Source: Thermodesulfovibrio yellowstonii DSM 11347 (lineage in GTDB: Bacteria; Nitrospirota; Thermodesulfovibrionia; Thermodesulfovibrionales; Thermodesulfovibrionaceae). From it: DNA of 64,000 nt. A program made the translations under genes and the position numbers. Below are positions 8,497-18,027 of this stretch, piece by piece (positions within the stretch are counted from its first letter, which is position 1; each line of letters begins with the position of its first letter). The DNA lies in NCBI RefSeq assembly GCF_000020985.1, contig NC_011296.1, positions 186,001 to 250,000 of the forward strand, in the 5' to 3' direction. Under the pieces are notes generated by a model. The model had not been told where the DNA came from. It was given only the letters and a program-made list of their open reading frames with translations, and did not search any database.

Positions 8497-9164
8497 ATCT
8501 TCTCTCCTACATATAGATAAACTACTCCGAAACTTAATGAATGAGTTTTGATATTTTTAAATCCGCAATTCTGTAAAAGTTCAGTAAAATCCTCAGGTTT
8601 ATAAAATCCCTCTATTGATGAGCCAAGGTATTCGTAAGCAGTCTTAACAGAAAATAGAGAAGCAATAGAAGGAACAATTTTTTTTAAATAAAACAGATAA
8701 GGTTTCCTAACAAAACCAGAGGGAAGAGAAAATTCAAGTATGATAATTTTGCCATTATCTTTAATTACTCTATGGATTTCTCTCAAAGCAACTTCTGTTT
8801 CATGCATATTTCTGATGCCAAAGGCACAGGTAACTGCATCAAAGATTTTGTCCCTAAATGGAAGCTCATATGCCGAGGCAGATACTGGAGTAAAGTCATT
8901 TTGAATTTTTCCCCTTGCAATCCTGAGCATTTCAAAACTTATATCAACTCCTATAACTTTTGCACCTTTTTTTAGGAGTTCTTTAGCAGAGTCTCCAGTT
9001 CCTACTGCAAGGTCTAAAACAAGTTGAGTTTCTTTATTTACAGCTTCTGTTGCCATTTTTTTTCTCCATAGAATATCCTGCCAAAAAGAAAGCAATCTGT
9101 TGAGAAAATCATATCGCGAAACTATTTTGTCAAACATAGATTTGATTTCTTGGGTTTCTTTCAT
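8493..9164 (-). CDS. menG: Demethylmenaquinone / ubiquinone methyltransferase family (MenG/UbiE)
   Basis: 223 residues from ATG 9164. A SAM-binding motif I (LVLDLAVGTGDSAKEL) lies near residue 50. The UbiE/MenG signatures YDFLNRLLSFWQD near the N-terminus and CAFGIRNMHETEVALREIHRVIK follow. It would methylate demethylmenaquinone, the last step to the quinone that carries electrons to periplasmic reductases such as NrfHA. I prefer ATG 9164 over the TTG at 9170 because a TATAAT (9178-9173) leaves only 2 nt before the TTG but 8 nt before the ATG. It is divergent from the radical SAM gene. Confidence 0.93.
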   Translation of the reverse strand: MKETQEIKSMFDKIVSRYDFLNRLLSFWQDILWRKKMATEAVNKETQLVLDLAVGTGDSAKELLKKGAKVIGVDISFEMLRIARGKIQNDFTPVSASAYELPFRDKIFDAVTCAFGIRNMHETEVALREIHRVIKDNGKIIILEFSLPSGFVRKPYLFYLKKIVPSIASLFSVKTAYEYLGSSIEGFYKPEDFTELLQNCGFKNIKTHSLSFGVVYLYVGEKI

Positions 9165-9172
9165 ATCCAAGA

Positions 9173-9178
9173 ATTATA
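9173..9178 (-). promoter_or_regulatory. -10 box of menG
   Basis: TATAAT on the minus strand, 8 nt before ATG 9164, inside the 36-nt divergent gap to the radical SAM gene. On the plus strand a CATAAT at 9190-9195 lies 5 nt before ATG 9201. Confidence 0.4.
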
Positions 9179-9200
9179 TCATATTGTGACATAATAAACT

Positions 9201-11160
<1,960 letters not shown>

Positions 11161-11166
11161 TTAAAT

Positions 11167-11172
11167 ATTTTA
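11167..11172 (-). promoter_or_regulatory. -10 box of tgt
   Basis: TAAAAT on the minus strand, exactly 6 nt before ATG 11160. No Shine-Dalgarno. Candidate leaderless start. Confidence 0.4.
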
Positions 11173-11184
11173 ACAGGTTGTTGA

Positions 11185-11226
11185 ATGAAAATTCCCGAAT
11201 TACCAGATATAGAAATGCTGGGTTAA
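11185..11226 (+). pseudogene. Possible remnant of an Fpg/Nei glycosylase start
   Basis: A 13-codon frame reads MKIPELPDIEMLG and stops at TAA. Fpg/Nei-type DNA glycosylases begin M-PELP-(D/E)-(V/I)E, with the N-terminal Pro as catalytic residue. The match is short and nothing of the rest of such a gene follows, so it could be chance or the scar of a deletion. Confidence 0.25.
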
Positions 11227-11235
11227 ATGAGTTTG

Positions 11236-11277
11236 CCGCCCTCTGAGACGAGTCAGAGAGCGGTATTATTTTTTTAT
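11236..11277 (+). terminator. Hairpin plus T-tract with no upstream plus-strand gene
   Basis: An 11-bp inverted repeat (11236-11246 with 11253-11263, one mismatch, 6-nt loop) is followed by TATTATTTTTTTAT. The T-tract faces the plus strand, yet hcp and tgt on either side are both on the minus strand. It may end the transcript of the vanished gene beginning at 11185, or mark a small RNA. Confidence 0.5.
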
Positions 11278-12893
11278 CTCAAAATATCCTTTAAATCTTC
11301 CTCTGCGGTTTTTATTGGTTTAATTCCGAAATTATCAACAAGTACCTTAAGCACATTGGGACTTACAAAGGCTGGTAGCGTTGGTCCAAGACGAATATTT
11401 TTTATACCAAGATAAAGCAAAGTTGTTAAAATAGCCACTGCCTTTTGCTCAAACCATGAAAGGATAAGGGAAAGGGGTAGTTCATTAATACTTACATTAA
11501 ACGCCTTTGAAAGAGCAAGAGCAATTTGAATTGCTGAATAGGCATCATTGCATTGACCAACATCAAGAAGTCTGGGAATTCCGTTAATTGAACCGAGTTC
11601 TTTGTCAAAGAATCTGAATTTACCACAGGCTAAGGTTAACACTATCGTATCTTTAGGTGTTTTCTCAACAAACTCAGTATAATAACTTCTTCCAGGCTTT
11701 GCGCCATCGCAACCACCAACAAGAAAGAAGTGGCGAATTTTTCCTGCTTTGACAAGCTCAATTACCTTGTCAGCAACACTAAGTACACTGTTTCTTGCAA
11801 AACCAACCATTACTGTTTTATCTTCCTTATCTTCTGTAAATCCGGGCAGTTCAAGTGCTTTTTCAATAACAGGAGTAAAATCTTTGTCTTTAATATGTTT
11901 AACCCCTGGCCAACCTACTACACCAGTTGTAAAAATTCTGTCCTTATAGCTTTCCTGAGGCTTAATTATACAGTTTGTTGTCATAAGTATAGCACCCGGG
12001 AATTGAGCAAACTCTCTCTGTTGATTCTGCCATGCTGTGCCATAATGCCCATAAAAATGTTTGTATTTTTTGAGTTCTGGATAGCCATGACAGGGAAGCA
12101 TCTCCCCATGAGTATAAACATATATTCCCTTGCCTTCTGTTTGTTGCAAAAGAAGTTCAAGGTCTCTAAGGTCATGACCTGACACAACTATTGCCTTGCC
12201 TTTTTTATGTCCAAGAGGAACAGGAGTTGGAACAGGATGTCCGTATCTACCAGTGTTTGCTGCATCAAGAAGTTCCATTGCTCTCAGATTAATTTCACCA
12301 GCCCGAAGTACCATATTTAACCAGAAGTCAAGGTCTCCATTTCTTTGCATTGCATCAAGAGCTTCATAAATAAAGGCATAAACCTTTTCATCTTCTTGCC
12401 CAAGAATCTGAGCATGGTCAGTATATGCAGCAATTCCCCTTAAGGAGTAAAGAGTTATTTCTTTTAATGACTGAACATCTTCATTTGATGAACTATGGAA
12501 AATTTTCTGATTTGCCTCCTCGCCTTGTTTTACAAGTTCTTGTAAATTGTCAGCTGGTTGAAACTTACAGGATTCAGTTTCCTGAACTTTAAAGCCCATT
12601 TGTTTAAGCTCATCTCTTAGTTTTACTGCCTCATAAATAAAGTTTTTGATTGCTTCTGAGTCAAAATTCACATTTGTGAGGGTTGCAAAAAGCGCTTCAA
12701 CAGTAAATTTGTTAATCCTTTTCATCACATTCTGTGTCTGTGAGGATTCTTTCAGAGCTTCCTTTGCATAGGTTGCAAGTCCCTGAAGTGCATATGTAAG
12801 TAAATCCTGAAGATAGGCAGTATCAGGCTGTTTTCCACATACACCTAATTTTGTGCATGGATTTGCTGTTTGTTCACATTGTCTACAAAACAT
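11274..12893 (-). CDS. hcp: Hybrid cluster protein (hydroxylamine/NO reductase)
   Basis: 539 residues. N-terminal C3, C6, C13 and C19 would hold the [4Fe-4S] cluster. The hybrid-cluster ligands are recognisable in VVSGHDL, HGEMLPCHGYPEL, MTTNC, VGGCDGAKPGR, LACGKFRF and VGQCNDAYSA. Hcp reduces hydroxylamine in vitro and NO in vivo in enterobacteria, and is a standard anaerobic nitrosative-stress enzyme. It has a perfect AGGAGG ribosome binding site. It is divergent from nrfHA across a palindromic Fnr-type site, which fits co-regulation with nitrite reduction. No hcr reductase gene is adjacent. Confidence 0.97.
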   Translation of the reverse strand: MFCRQCEQTANPCTKLGVCGKQPDTAYLQDLLTYALQGLATYAKEALKESSQTQNVMKRINKFTVEALFATLTNVNFDSEAIKNFIYEAVKLRDELKQMGFKVQETESCKFQPADNLQELVKQGEEANQKIFHSSSNEDVQSLKEITLYSLRGIAAYTDHAQILGQEDEKVYAFIYEALDAMQRNGDLDFWLNMVLRAGEINLRAMELLDAANTGRYGHPVPTPVPLGHKKGKAIVVSGHDLRDLELLLQQTEGKGIYVYTHGEMLPCHGYPELKKYKHFYGHYGTAWQNQQREFAQFPGAILMTTNCIIKPQESYKDRIFTTGVVGWPGVKHIKDKDFTPVIEKALELPGFTEDKEDKTVMVGFARNSVLSVADKVIELVKAGKIRHFFLVGGCDGAKPGRSYYTEFVEKTPKDTIVLTLACGKFRFFDKELGSINGIPRLLDVGQCNDAYSAIQIALALSKAFNVSINELPLSLILSWFEQKAVAILTTLLYLGIKNIRLGPTLPAFVSPNVLKVLVDNFGIKPIKTAEEDLKDILR

Positions 12894-12927
12894 GGTTAAA
12901 CCTCCTAAAAGTTTTTCTTTATGATTA

Positions 12928-12933
12928 ATTTTA
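12928..12933 (-). promoter_or_regulatory. -10 box of hcp
   Basis: TAAAAT on the minus strand. A start about 7 nt downstream (near 12921) puts the palindrome centre (12962.5) at about -41.5, the classic position for a class II Crp/Fnr activator. The lack of a good -35 hexamer agrees. Confidence 0.5.
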
Positions 12934-12954
12934 TCTAAAAAAAACGATAAAAAG

Positions 12955-12970
12955 TATGATTTAAATCATA
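12955..12970. promoter_or_regulatory. Crp/Fnr-family operator between hcp and nrfHA
   Basis: TATGATTTAAATCATA is a perfect 16-bp palindrome with the core TGAT-N4-ATCA of the Fnr box, differing from it by the outer A/T. A Crp/Fnr-type regulator is encoded just beyond nrfA at 15055. It is centred about -41.5 from the hcp start and about -69 from the predicted nrfH start. Confidence 0.65.
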
Positions 12971-12996
12971 GTAAACCAAATAAAAATCATATATCC

Positions 12997-13025
12997 TTGA
13001 AAAGAGGATTTTTTTCTGATAAAAT
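12997..13025 (+). promoter_or_regulatory. nrfHA promoter
   Basis: TTGAAA (12997-13002), 17-nt spacer, TAAAAT (13020-13025). The predicted start is near 13032, with a GGGGGTG ribosome binding site following before ATG 13051. Confidence 0.55.
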
Positions 13026-13050
13026 TTAGACAAAAGAAAGGGGGTGAACT

Positions 13051-13488
13051 ATGAGGAGGAGTTGGATAGTTATAATCGTAATTGTTTTCTTATTTGTTAT
13101 TGCAATTGTCTCTCCCAAACTCCTTGCCAAGACTAACTCTCCAGAGTTTTGTGCTAAATGTCATGTTATGCAAGACGAATATGTAACCTTAATGAAGGGA
13201 GGGATTCACAACTCCTTAAGATGCGTAGACTGCCATCTTCCAAATGATTCAAAGGCAAATTTTTATCTATGGAAAGGCATTGATGGAACAAAAGATGTAG
13301 TGCATTTTTACTCTGGAAGCGTGCCTGAAAGAATTATTATCTCTGCTCATGGTAAAAAAATAGTTCAGGAAAACTGCGTAAGATGTCATGAAGGAATAGT
13401 CTCAAAGATTAACGTATCAGATAGAAAATGCTGGGACTGCCATAAAAGAATATCCCACAGGCAAGCAGGTTTAAGAGAAACTATTTAA
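13051..13488 (+). CDS. nrfH: Cytochrome c nitrite reductase small subunit / NapC-NirT family
   Basis: 145 residues with one N-terminal membrane anchor (about 4-25) and four c-type haem sites, CAKCH, CVDCH, CVRCH and CWDCH. The first is followed by M (CHVM), as in NrfH, where Met ligates haem 1. NrfH takes electrons from menaquinol and passes them to the periplasmic NrfA. The gene lies 12 nt upstream of nrfA and has a strong ribosome binding site. Together the pair reduces nitrite to ammonium without an NrfBCD relay. Confidence 0.95.
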   Translation: MRRSWIVIIVIVFLFVIAIVSPKLLAKTNSPEFCAKCHVMQDEYVTLMKGGIHNSLRCVDCHLPNDSKANFYLWKGIDGTKDVVHFYSGSVPERIIISAHGKKIVQENCVRCHEGIVSKINVSDRKCWDCHKRISHRQAGLRETI

Positions 13489-13500
13489 GGGGGTGTTTTG

Positions 13501-14967
13501 ATGAAAAGATTGAGCTTTATATGTATTTTGTGTTTTATGGCTTTTGTTTTATTTTCCTGTGCACCTGAAAAGCCTAAGGAATTTAAAGCTACGGCTATTT
13601 CAGAAAATGAAGTTGATCCAGAAGTCTGGGGAAAGGTTTATCCAATTCATTATGAGATGTATAAACAGTCTCAGGAACCAACACCTGCTGGAAAGAGTAA
13701 GTATAAAAAAGGATGGGATACTGATAAAGTTATCTATGATAAACTTTCGGAGTATCCTTTTATGGCATTGCTATACAATGGGTGGGGTTTTGGAATTGAA
13801 TATAATGAACCGAGGTCTCATTTTTATAGATTAATTGATCAGCTTGAAATAGACCCATCAAGACTTAAACCAGGTGGTGTGTGTCTAACCTGTAAAACTT
13901 CCTATGCACCTGAGCTTGAAGCAAAATATGGTATTAACTACTACAACAAACCCTACAAGGAAGTATGGAGTTGGATACCAGAAAAACATAGAAAGCTCGG
14001 AGACTCATGTATTGATTGTCATAATCCAAAAGATGCCTCACTTCAGATAAGAAGAGGATTCACACTTGTTAAAGCCCTTCAAACAATGGGTGTTGATACC
14101 AACAATATTCCTCATCAGCAGATGCGTAGCATTATTTGTGCCCAATGTCATGTTACATACGTTGTTCCAAGAGACAAAGATATGAAACCTACAGGACTGT
14201 TTTTCCCTTGGCAGGGAAGTAAACTTGGTGGAATTACTATTGAAAATATTATTAAAGTTCTAAAAAGTGATCCCGCCTACGGTGAGTGGAAGCAGGCTGT
14301 TACAGGCTTTAAGCTTGGCTATATAAGACACCCAGAATTTGAATTTTTCTCAAACAACTCAACCCACTGGAATGCAGGAGTATCTTGTGCAGACTGTCAC
14401 ATGCCTTACAAAAAAATGGGTGGCTTCAAAGTATCTGAACACAGGATAATGAGTCCTCTTAAGTCTGTTATGAAAGCGTGTCTCCAGTGTCACAGTGAGA
14501 CTCCAGAGTGGCTTAAACAGAGAGTATTAACCATACAGGACAGAACAATGAGTCTACTGCTTAGGGCAGGATATCAGACAGCAGTTACGGCAAAGCTTTT
14601 TGAGATTGCAAACAAAGCACAGGAGCAGGGCAAAAAACTTGACCAAAACCTTTACAACAAAGCAAAAGACCTTTATCTTGAAGCACTTTACAGAGTAATA
14701 TTCATAGGTGCTGAAAACTCAATTGGATTTCATAATCCTACAGAGGCTGGAAGAATTCTTGGTGATGCCACAGCCTACGCATCAAAATCAGAGGCGGTTT
14801 TAAGGACAATGCTTGCACAGGCAGGAGTAAGCGTTCCTGTAAATATAGACCTTGAACTTAAAAAATATCTTAATGGCCGTGGAGAGAAGAAGCTTAACTT
14901 TAAACCGGAGCAGGAATTTAAAGACCCTTACGGAACTCAGCAAAACATAGAGGCTTTACTTAAATAA
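13501..14967 (+). CDS. nrfA: Ammonia-forming cytochrome c nitrite reductase, catalytic subunit
   Basis: 488 residues from ATG 13501, which is preferred to the TTG at 13498 because AAGGGGG is better spaced. A lipoprotein signal ends in LFSC, so the enzyme is probably membrane-anchored in the periplasm. Haem sites occur in order: CLTCK (the Lys-ligated active-site haem), CIDCH, CAQCH, CADCH and CLQCH, plus the distal-face segment SEHRIMSPL. This is the standard five-haem NrfA that makes ammonium from nitrite with six electrons; it also reduces NO and hydroxylamine. It ends before a strong terminator. Confidence 0.97.
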   Translation: MKRLSFICILCFMAFVLFSCAPEKPKEFKATAISENEVDPEVWGKVYPIHYEMYKQSQEPTPAGKSKYKKGWDTDKVIYDKLSEYPFMALLYNGWGFGIEYNEPRSHFYRLIDQLEIDPSRLKPGGVCLTCKTSYAPELEAKYGINYYNKPYKEVWSWIPEKHRKLGDSCIDCHNPKDASLQIRRGFTLVKALQTMGVDTNNIPHQQMRSIICAQCHVTYVVPRDKDMKPTGLFFPWQGSKLGGITIENIIKVLKSDPAYGEWKQAVTGFKLGYIRHPEFEFFSNNSTHWNAGVSCADCHMPYKKMGGFKVSEHRIMSPLKSVMKACLQCHSETPEWLKQRVLTIQDRTMSLLLRAGYQTAVTAKLFEIANKAQEQGKKLDQNLYNKAKDLYLEALYRVIFIGAENSIGFHNPTEAGRILGDATAYASKSEAVLRTMLAQAGVSVPVNIDLELKKYLNGRGEKKLNFKPEQEFKDPYGTQQNIEALLK

Positions 14968-14975
14968 AAATTATT

Positions 14976-15025
14976 AAAGCTTCTGCAGTCTGGAGAGCAT
15001 TCAGATGCAGAAGCTTTTTTATTTT
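14976..15025 (+). terminator. Terminator of nrfHA
   Basis: A perfect 12-bp stem (14976-14987 with 15006-15017, arm AAAGCTTCTGCA), 18-nt loop, then TTTTTTATTTT. Confidence 0.9.
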
Positions 15026-15054
15026 AAATAATTTAATCTGTTAAAATTATATTT

Positions 15055-15723
15055 ATGCTGGAGAAATTAGCCATTTTTCAAATTCTCAATGAAAATGATA
15101 TAAAGACTCTTGAGAAAAATCTTAAAGTCTACAAATTTAAAAAGAGAGAGACGATTTTTAATGAAGGTGATATCCCGCAATGGTTTCATGTTTTGATTAA
15201 AGGCAAGATTAAGATATCTAAATTTTCAAACAATGGCAAAGAGATTATTCTTGAGCTTTTAGATGCACCAGATTTTTTCGGAACTTTGGCTTTGCTTAAA
15301 AATATTCCCTATCCAGCCAGTGCTATTGCAATTGATGACTGTGATATTGGGAATATTCCTTCCAAGACTTTCCTTCAGATAGTTAATAAATATCCTGAAT
15401 TACAGTCTGAAATACTACATCATGTTACCATGAGACTAAAATCAGGCATTGAAAGTCTTAAAAATATTGCTTTAGTTGATGTTTTATCAAGAATTGTTTA
15501 TCAGATTCTTAAACTTGCTAATAAATATGGCAAAAAAGTATCCGAAGGTATTCTGATAGATTTAAAACTTACAAAACAGGAAATTGCAGAAATGTCAGGA
15601 ACAACTACTGAGACAGCAATAAGGATAATGAGTAAATTAAAAAAAGAAGGTTATATAACTGAACAGAATCGCAAAATTATTATCAAAGATATAGAAATGC
15701 TTTTAAATTTACTTAAAGATTAA
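15055..15723 (+). CDS. Crp/Fnr-family transcription regulator
   Basis: 222 residues. A cyclic-nucleotide-type beta-roll (about 5-120: RETIFNEGDIPQWFHVLIKGKI), a long dimer helix, and a winged helix (LTKQEIAEMSGTTTETAIRIMSKLKKEG) near 165-205. There is no N-terminal cysteine cluster, so it is not an oxygen-sensing Fnr. It resembles the HcpR/Dnr/NnrR-like branches that sense NO or nitrite, often through haem. Its place beside nrfHA and hcp makes it the prime candidate for binding the palindrome at 12955-12970. A TAAAAT ends 7 nt before the ATG. Confidence 0.9.
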   Translation: MLEKLAIFQILNENDIKTLEKNLKVYKFKKRETIFNEGDIPQWFHVLIKGKIKISKFSNNGKEIILELLDAPDFFGTLALLKNIPYPASAIAIDDCDIGNIPSKTFLQIVNKYPELQSEILHHVTMRLKSGIESLKNIALVDVLSRIVYQILKLANKYGKKVSEGILIDLKLTKQEIAEMSGTTTETAIRIMSKLKKEGYITEQNRKIIIKDIEMLLNLLKD

Positions 15724-15747
15724 TTTTATGCCCAAAGGAGGACAACC

Positions 15748-15948
15748 ATGGAATGTAAGATTGAAAGAAACAAAAAAATCTGTAACTGTAGTTACGAACC
15801 TTGCGAGAAAAAAGGAATTTGTTGTGAATGTTTGCATTATCACAGAAAAAGAGGAGAACTTCCAGCATGTTATTTTACTCCAGAAATAGAAGCTACCTAT
15901 GACAGGAGCATTAAAAGGTTTATCTCTATGCATCAAGGTAAAAAGTAA
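15748..15948 (+). CDS. Small cysteine-rich protein (DUF6485-like)
   Basis: 66 residues with seven cysteines in [22 protein letters not shown] and ACYF, plus a [16 protein letters not shown] stretch typical of a small conserved family (DUF6485) in anaerobes. The pattern suggests a metal or Fe-S site; the function is unknown. It follows the Crp/Fnr regulator by 24 nt with its own AAGGAGGA ribosome binding site, so it is probably co-transcribed and may belong to the nitrosative-stress response. Its last 23 bp overlap the phosphatase gene tail to tail. Confidence 0.75.
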   Translation: MECKIERNKKICNCSYEPCEKKGICCECLHYHRKRGELPACYFTPEIEATYDRSIKRFISMHQGKK

Positions 15949-16795
15949 GGTTTTCTAAAACAACATCTCTTGCATCATTAATTTTTTTTGATAAATCAAC
16001 TTTTACAACTGTTATACCTGCAATTGAAGCATATCTACGGCAGGTAAATACTGTAATGCATTTATTGGAGTAAATTGCTTTACCTGCTATATGATAATCA
16101 TGTCCTCTGATAAAGCAAGAAGCATTGATACTATTTAAAAAACTGATAAGTTGCTCTTCTGTAAATTTAGGGATTCCGAATCCTCTGAACATTGGTGATA
16201 TTGCTGCATCAATCCACAATATTTCTAAAATTAAATCTTGTTTTGATTTGTCATCTATTTGTTGTCCATGAAAAGGAAATCCTGCATGGGATGCCACAAT
16301 TCCATTTATTGTTTGTATCATTAAAGGCATTTCTCTGAAAAGAGATATAGCGGCATCATGAATTTTTATTCCTGTTTTGCCGAATATATCTATAAGTTCT
16401 TTATCAAATTCATAGGGATAACAAAAAACTGAATAGTGTGCTTCATGATTGCCTTTTAGAAGAAAGATTCTGTCTGGAAAATTTAGTTTAAGCAAGCATA
16501 GATAAAGGAGGTTATAAAGAGAACCTTCAGGTTCGGGTTCTCTATCTATATAGTCGCCAAGAAATATCAGACAATTTTTAGTTTCCTGTAGAAAAAATCT
16601 TTTTACAATGTATTTTGTAGTTGAAAAATCTCCATGAGTGTCTCCAACAAAAACTGCTTCTCCTTCTACAAAATTTAGTTTTATGTATGGAGGTTCTTGT
16701 TTTAAAATCTCAGTTGTGGTTTTGAAAACTTGAATAATGCTGTCTGGCTCTAAATTTTCAATTAACTCAGGATTATAAAGAACCTCCAACTGCAT
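15926..16795 (-). CDS. PPP-family serine/threonine-type protein phosphatase
   Basis: 289 residues with all PPP metal-binding motifs: GDTHGD (near 52), [25 protein letters not shown] and RGHDYH. PPP enzymes use a two-metal centre to remove phosphate from Ser/Thr and sometimes from Tyr or small molecules. No signal peptide or membrane segment is seen, so it should be cytoplasmic. Its start lies within the 3' end of the HEAT-repeat gene (23 bp overlap), implying translational coupling. The substrate is unknown. Confidence 0.9.
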   Translation of the reverse strand: MQLEVLYNPELIENLEPDSIIQVFKTTTEILKQEPPYIKLNFVEGEAVFVGDTHGDFSTTKYIVKRFFLQETKNCLIFLGDYIDREPEPEGSLYNLLYLCLLKLNFPDRIFLLKGNHEAHYSVFCYPYEFDKELIDIFGKTGIKIHDAAISLFREMPLMIQTINGIVASHAGFPFHGQQIDDKSKQDLILEILWIDAAISPMFRGFGIPKFTEEQLISFLNSINASCFIRGHDYHIAGKAIYSNKCITVFTCRRYASIAGITVVKVDLSKKINDARDVVLENLTFYLDA

Positions 16796-17408
16796 CTAAT
16801 AACTCCTTATGATTTCCATCAGAGGCTATTTCTTTTATAAATTTTGTTGCCTCTGGTGTCCCTATTGATTTTAAAGCATTAACAATTGCTATCCTGACTG
16901 CCAGACTTTTTTCAGAATAAAAGGCTTCTTTAAGATATTTAATAGATTCCACCATCTTAAGCCTTCCCAATGATTTTGCAGTAGCTTCTCTTATGAGAAT
17001 TTCAGGGTCTTTTAAGCCTTCTTTTAAAATATCAAGAAGCCTCATGTTCGGCTTGAAGTTTCCAAGAGCATCTGCAACATAGGATTTTAGAGAAGGACAC
17101 TCGTGATGGAAAAAATGATCTTGAAACATATTTAATAAACTTTCCTGTGCCTGAGAAGTACCGATATTTCCGAGAAGGCTTATAGCTCGTATTCTGTACC
17201 TCCAATCATATCCTCTTGCATCAGCCAGCTTTATAACCACGGAAAGCATATCAGGGTTTTTAAATCTTTCTACAAATGCAGGCTCTGAAATTTTTTCTCT
17301 CCATTTAGGAGTATCAAGTTCTTTAAGAAGTTCATCAATTGTTAGTGCATAAGAAGTGAGCGGGAAAAGAATAACTCCCAGAATTAAAAATTTAAAAAAT
17401 TTTTTCAT
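16773..17408 (-). CDS. Exported HEAT-repeat protein
   Basis: 211 residues. An N-terminal signal peptide (MKKFFKFLILG...SYA) is followed by about four helical repeats of the HEAT type, with signatures YRIRAISLLGNIG, YVADALGNF, REATAKSLGRL and RIAIVNALKSIG. Such repeats form protein-binding scaffolds. The gene precedes and overlaps a PP2A-like phosphatase, whose eukaryotic relatives also use a HEAT scaffold. However, the signal peptide places this product in the periplasm unless the start is wrong. AGGT/GGAGG precedes the ATG. Confidence 0.85.
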   Translation of the reverse strand: MKKFFKFLILGVILFPLTSYALTIDELLKELDTPKWREKISEPAFVERFKNPDMLSVVIKLADARGYDWRYRIRAISLLGNIGTSQAQESLLNMFQDHFFHHECPSLKSYVADALGNFKPNMRLLDILKEGLKDPEILIREATAKSLGRLKMVESIKYLKEAFYSEKSLAVRIAIVNALKSIGTPEATKFIKEIASDGNHKELLDAVGGSL

Positions 17409-17437
17409 AAAATACCTCCAACGAATTCTTATATTGT

Positions 17438-17443
17438 TATAAT
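17438..17443 (+). promoter_or_regulatory. -10 box of the class II aldolase gene
   Basis: TATAAT ends 6 nt before ATG 17450. No ribosome binding site between. Candidate leaderless start. Confidence 0.45.
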
Positions 17444-17449
17444 AAAACT

Positions 17450-18025
17450 ATGCAATGGGAAAAAGAAAGAAAAGAAATTGTCAGAGTTGCAAAAAAGATT
17501 TATAAAAAAGGACTTGTTACCGCAAATAGTGGAAATTTCAGTGTAAGGACAGCAAATGAAACCATACTGATTACTCCACGCTCTAAGTCATATGAAAGGC
17601 TCAAATTTTCTGATATCATTGAACTCAATTTTGACGGCAAAGTTATAGAAGGAAGTAGAGAGCCTTCTTCTGAATATAGACTTCACATTGAAATTTATAA
17701 AAGAAGAAAAGATATTAATGCGGTCATTCATACGCATTCAACTTTTGCATGTGCTCTGGCATCTTTAAATCAATCTCTCCCTGTAATTCTTGATGAACAA
17801 AGAACTGTTTTTGGAGGAGAGGTCAGAGTGGCAAAATACGCGGTTTCTGGCTCAGAAGAGCTTGCAAAAGAGGCTGTTAAAGCATTAAAAAATAGAAAAG
17901 CTGTTTTTTTATCAAAACACGGTGCTGTAGCAGTTGGCAAAAATATTAGTGAAGCCGATACTATCTGCGAACTTCTTGAGAAGTTCTGCCAGATTTATGT
18001 TTTTATGCGATTACTTCAAAAGTAG
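17450..18025 (+). CDS. Class II aldolase / adducin family protein
   Basis: 191 residues. SGNFSVR near residue 27, ITPRSKSYERL, EPSSEYRLHIEIY, the zinc pair HTHS near residue 92, and a third His in LSKHGAVAVG. These match the L-fuculose-phosphate aldolase fold. Substrate options include fuculose-1-P, ribulose-5-P, 5-deoxyribulose-1-P or methylthioribulose-1-P (MtnB, a dehydratase of the same fold). Nothing adjacent decides among them. The MtnB reading would fit the spermidine genes at 61-62 kb, which generate methylthioadenosine, but no mtnA is in the window. Confidence 0.88.
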   Translation: MQWEKERKEIVRVAKKIYKKGLVTANSGNFSVRTANETILITPRSKSYERLKFSDIIELNFDGKVIEGSREPSSEYRLHIEIYKRRKDINAVIHTHSTFACALASLNQSLPVILDEQRTVFGGEVRVAKYAVSGSEELAKEAVKALKNRKAVFLSKHGAVAVGKNISEADTICELLEKFCQIYVFMRLLQK

Positions 18026-18027
18026 GC

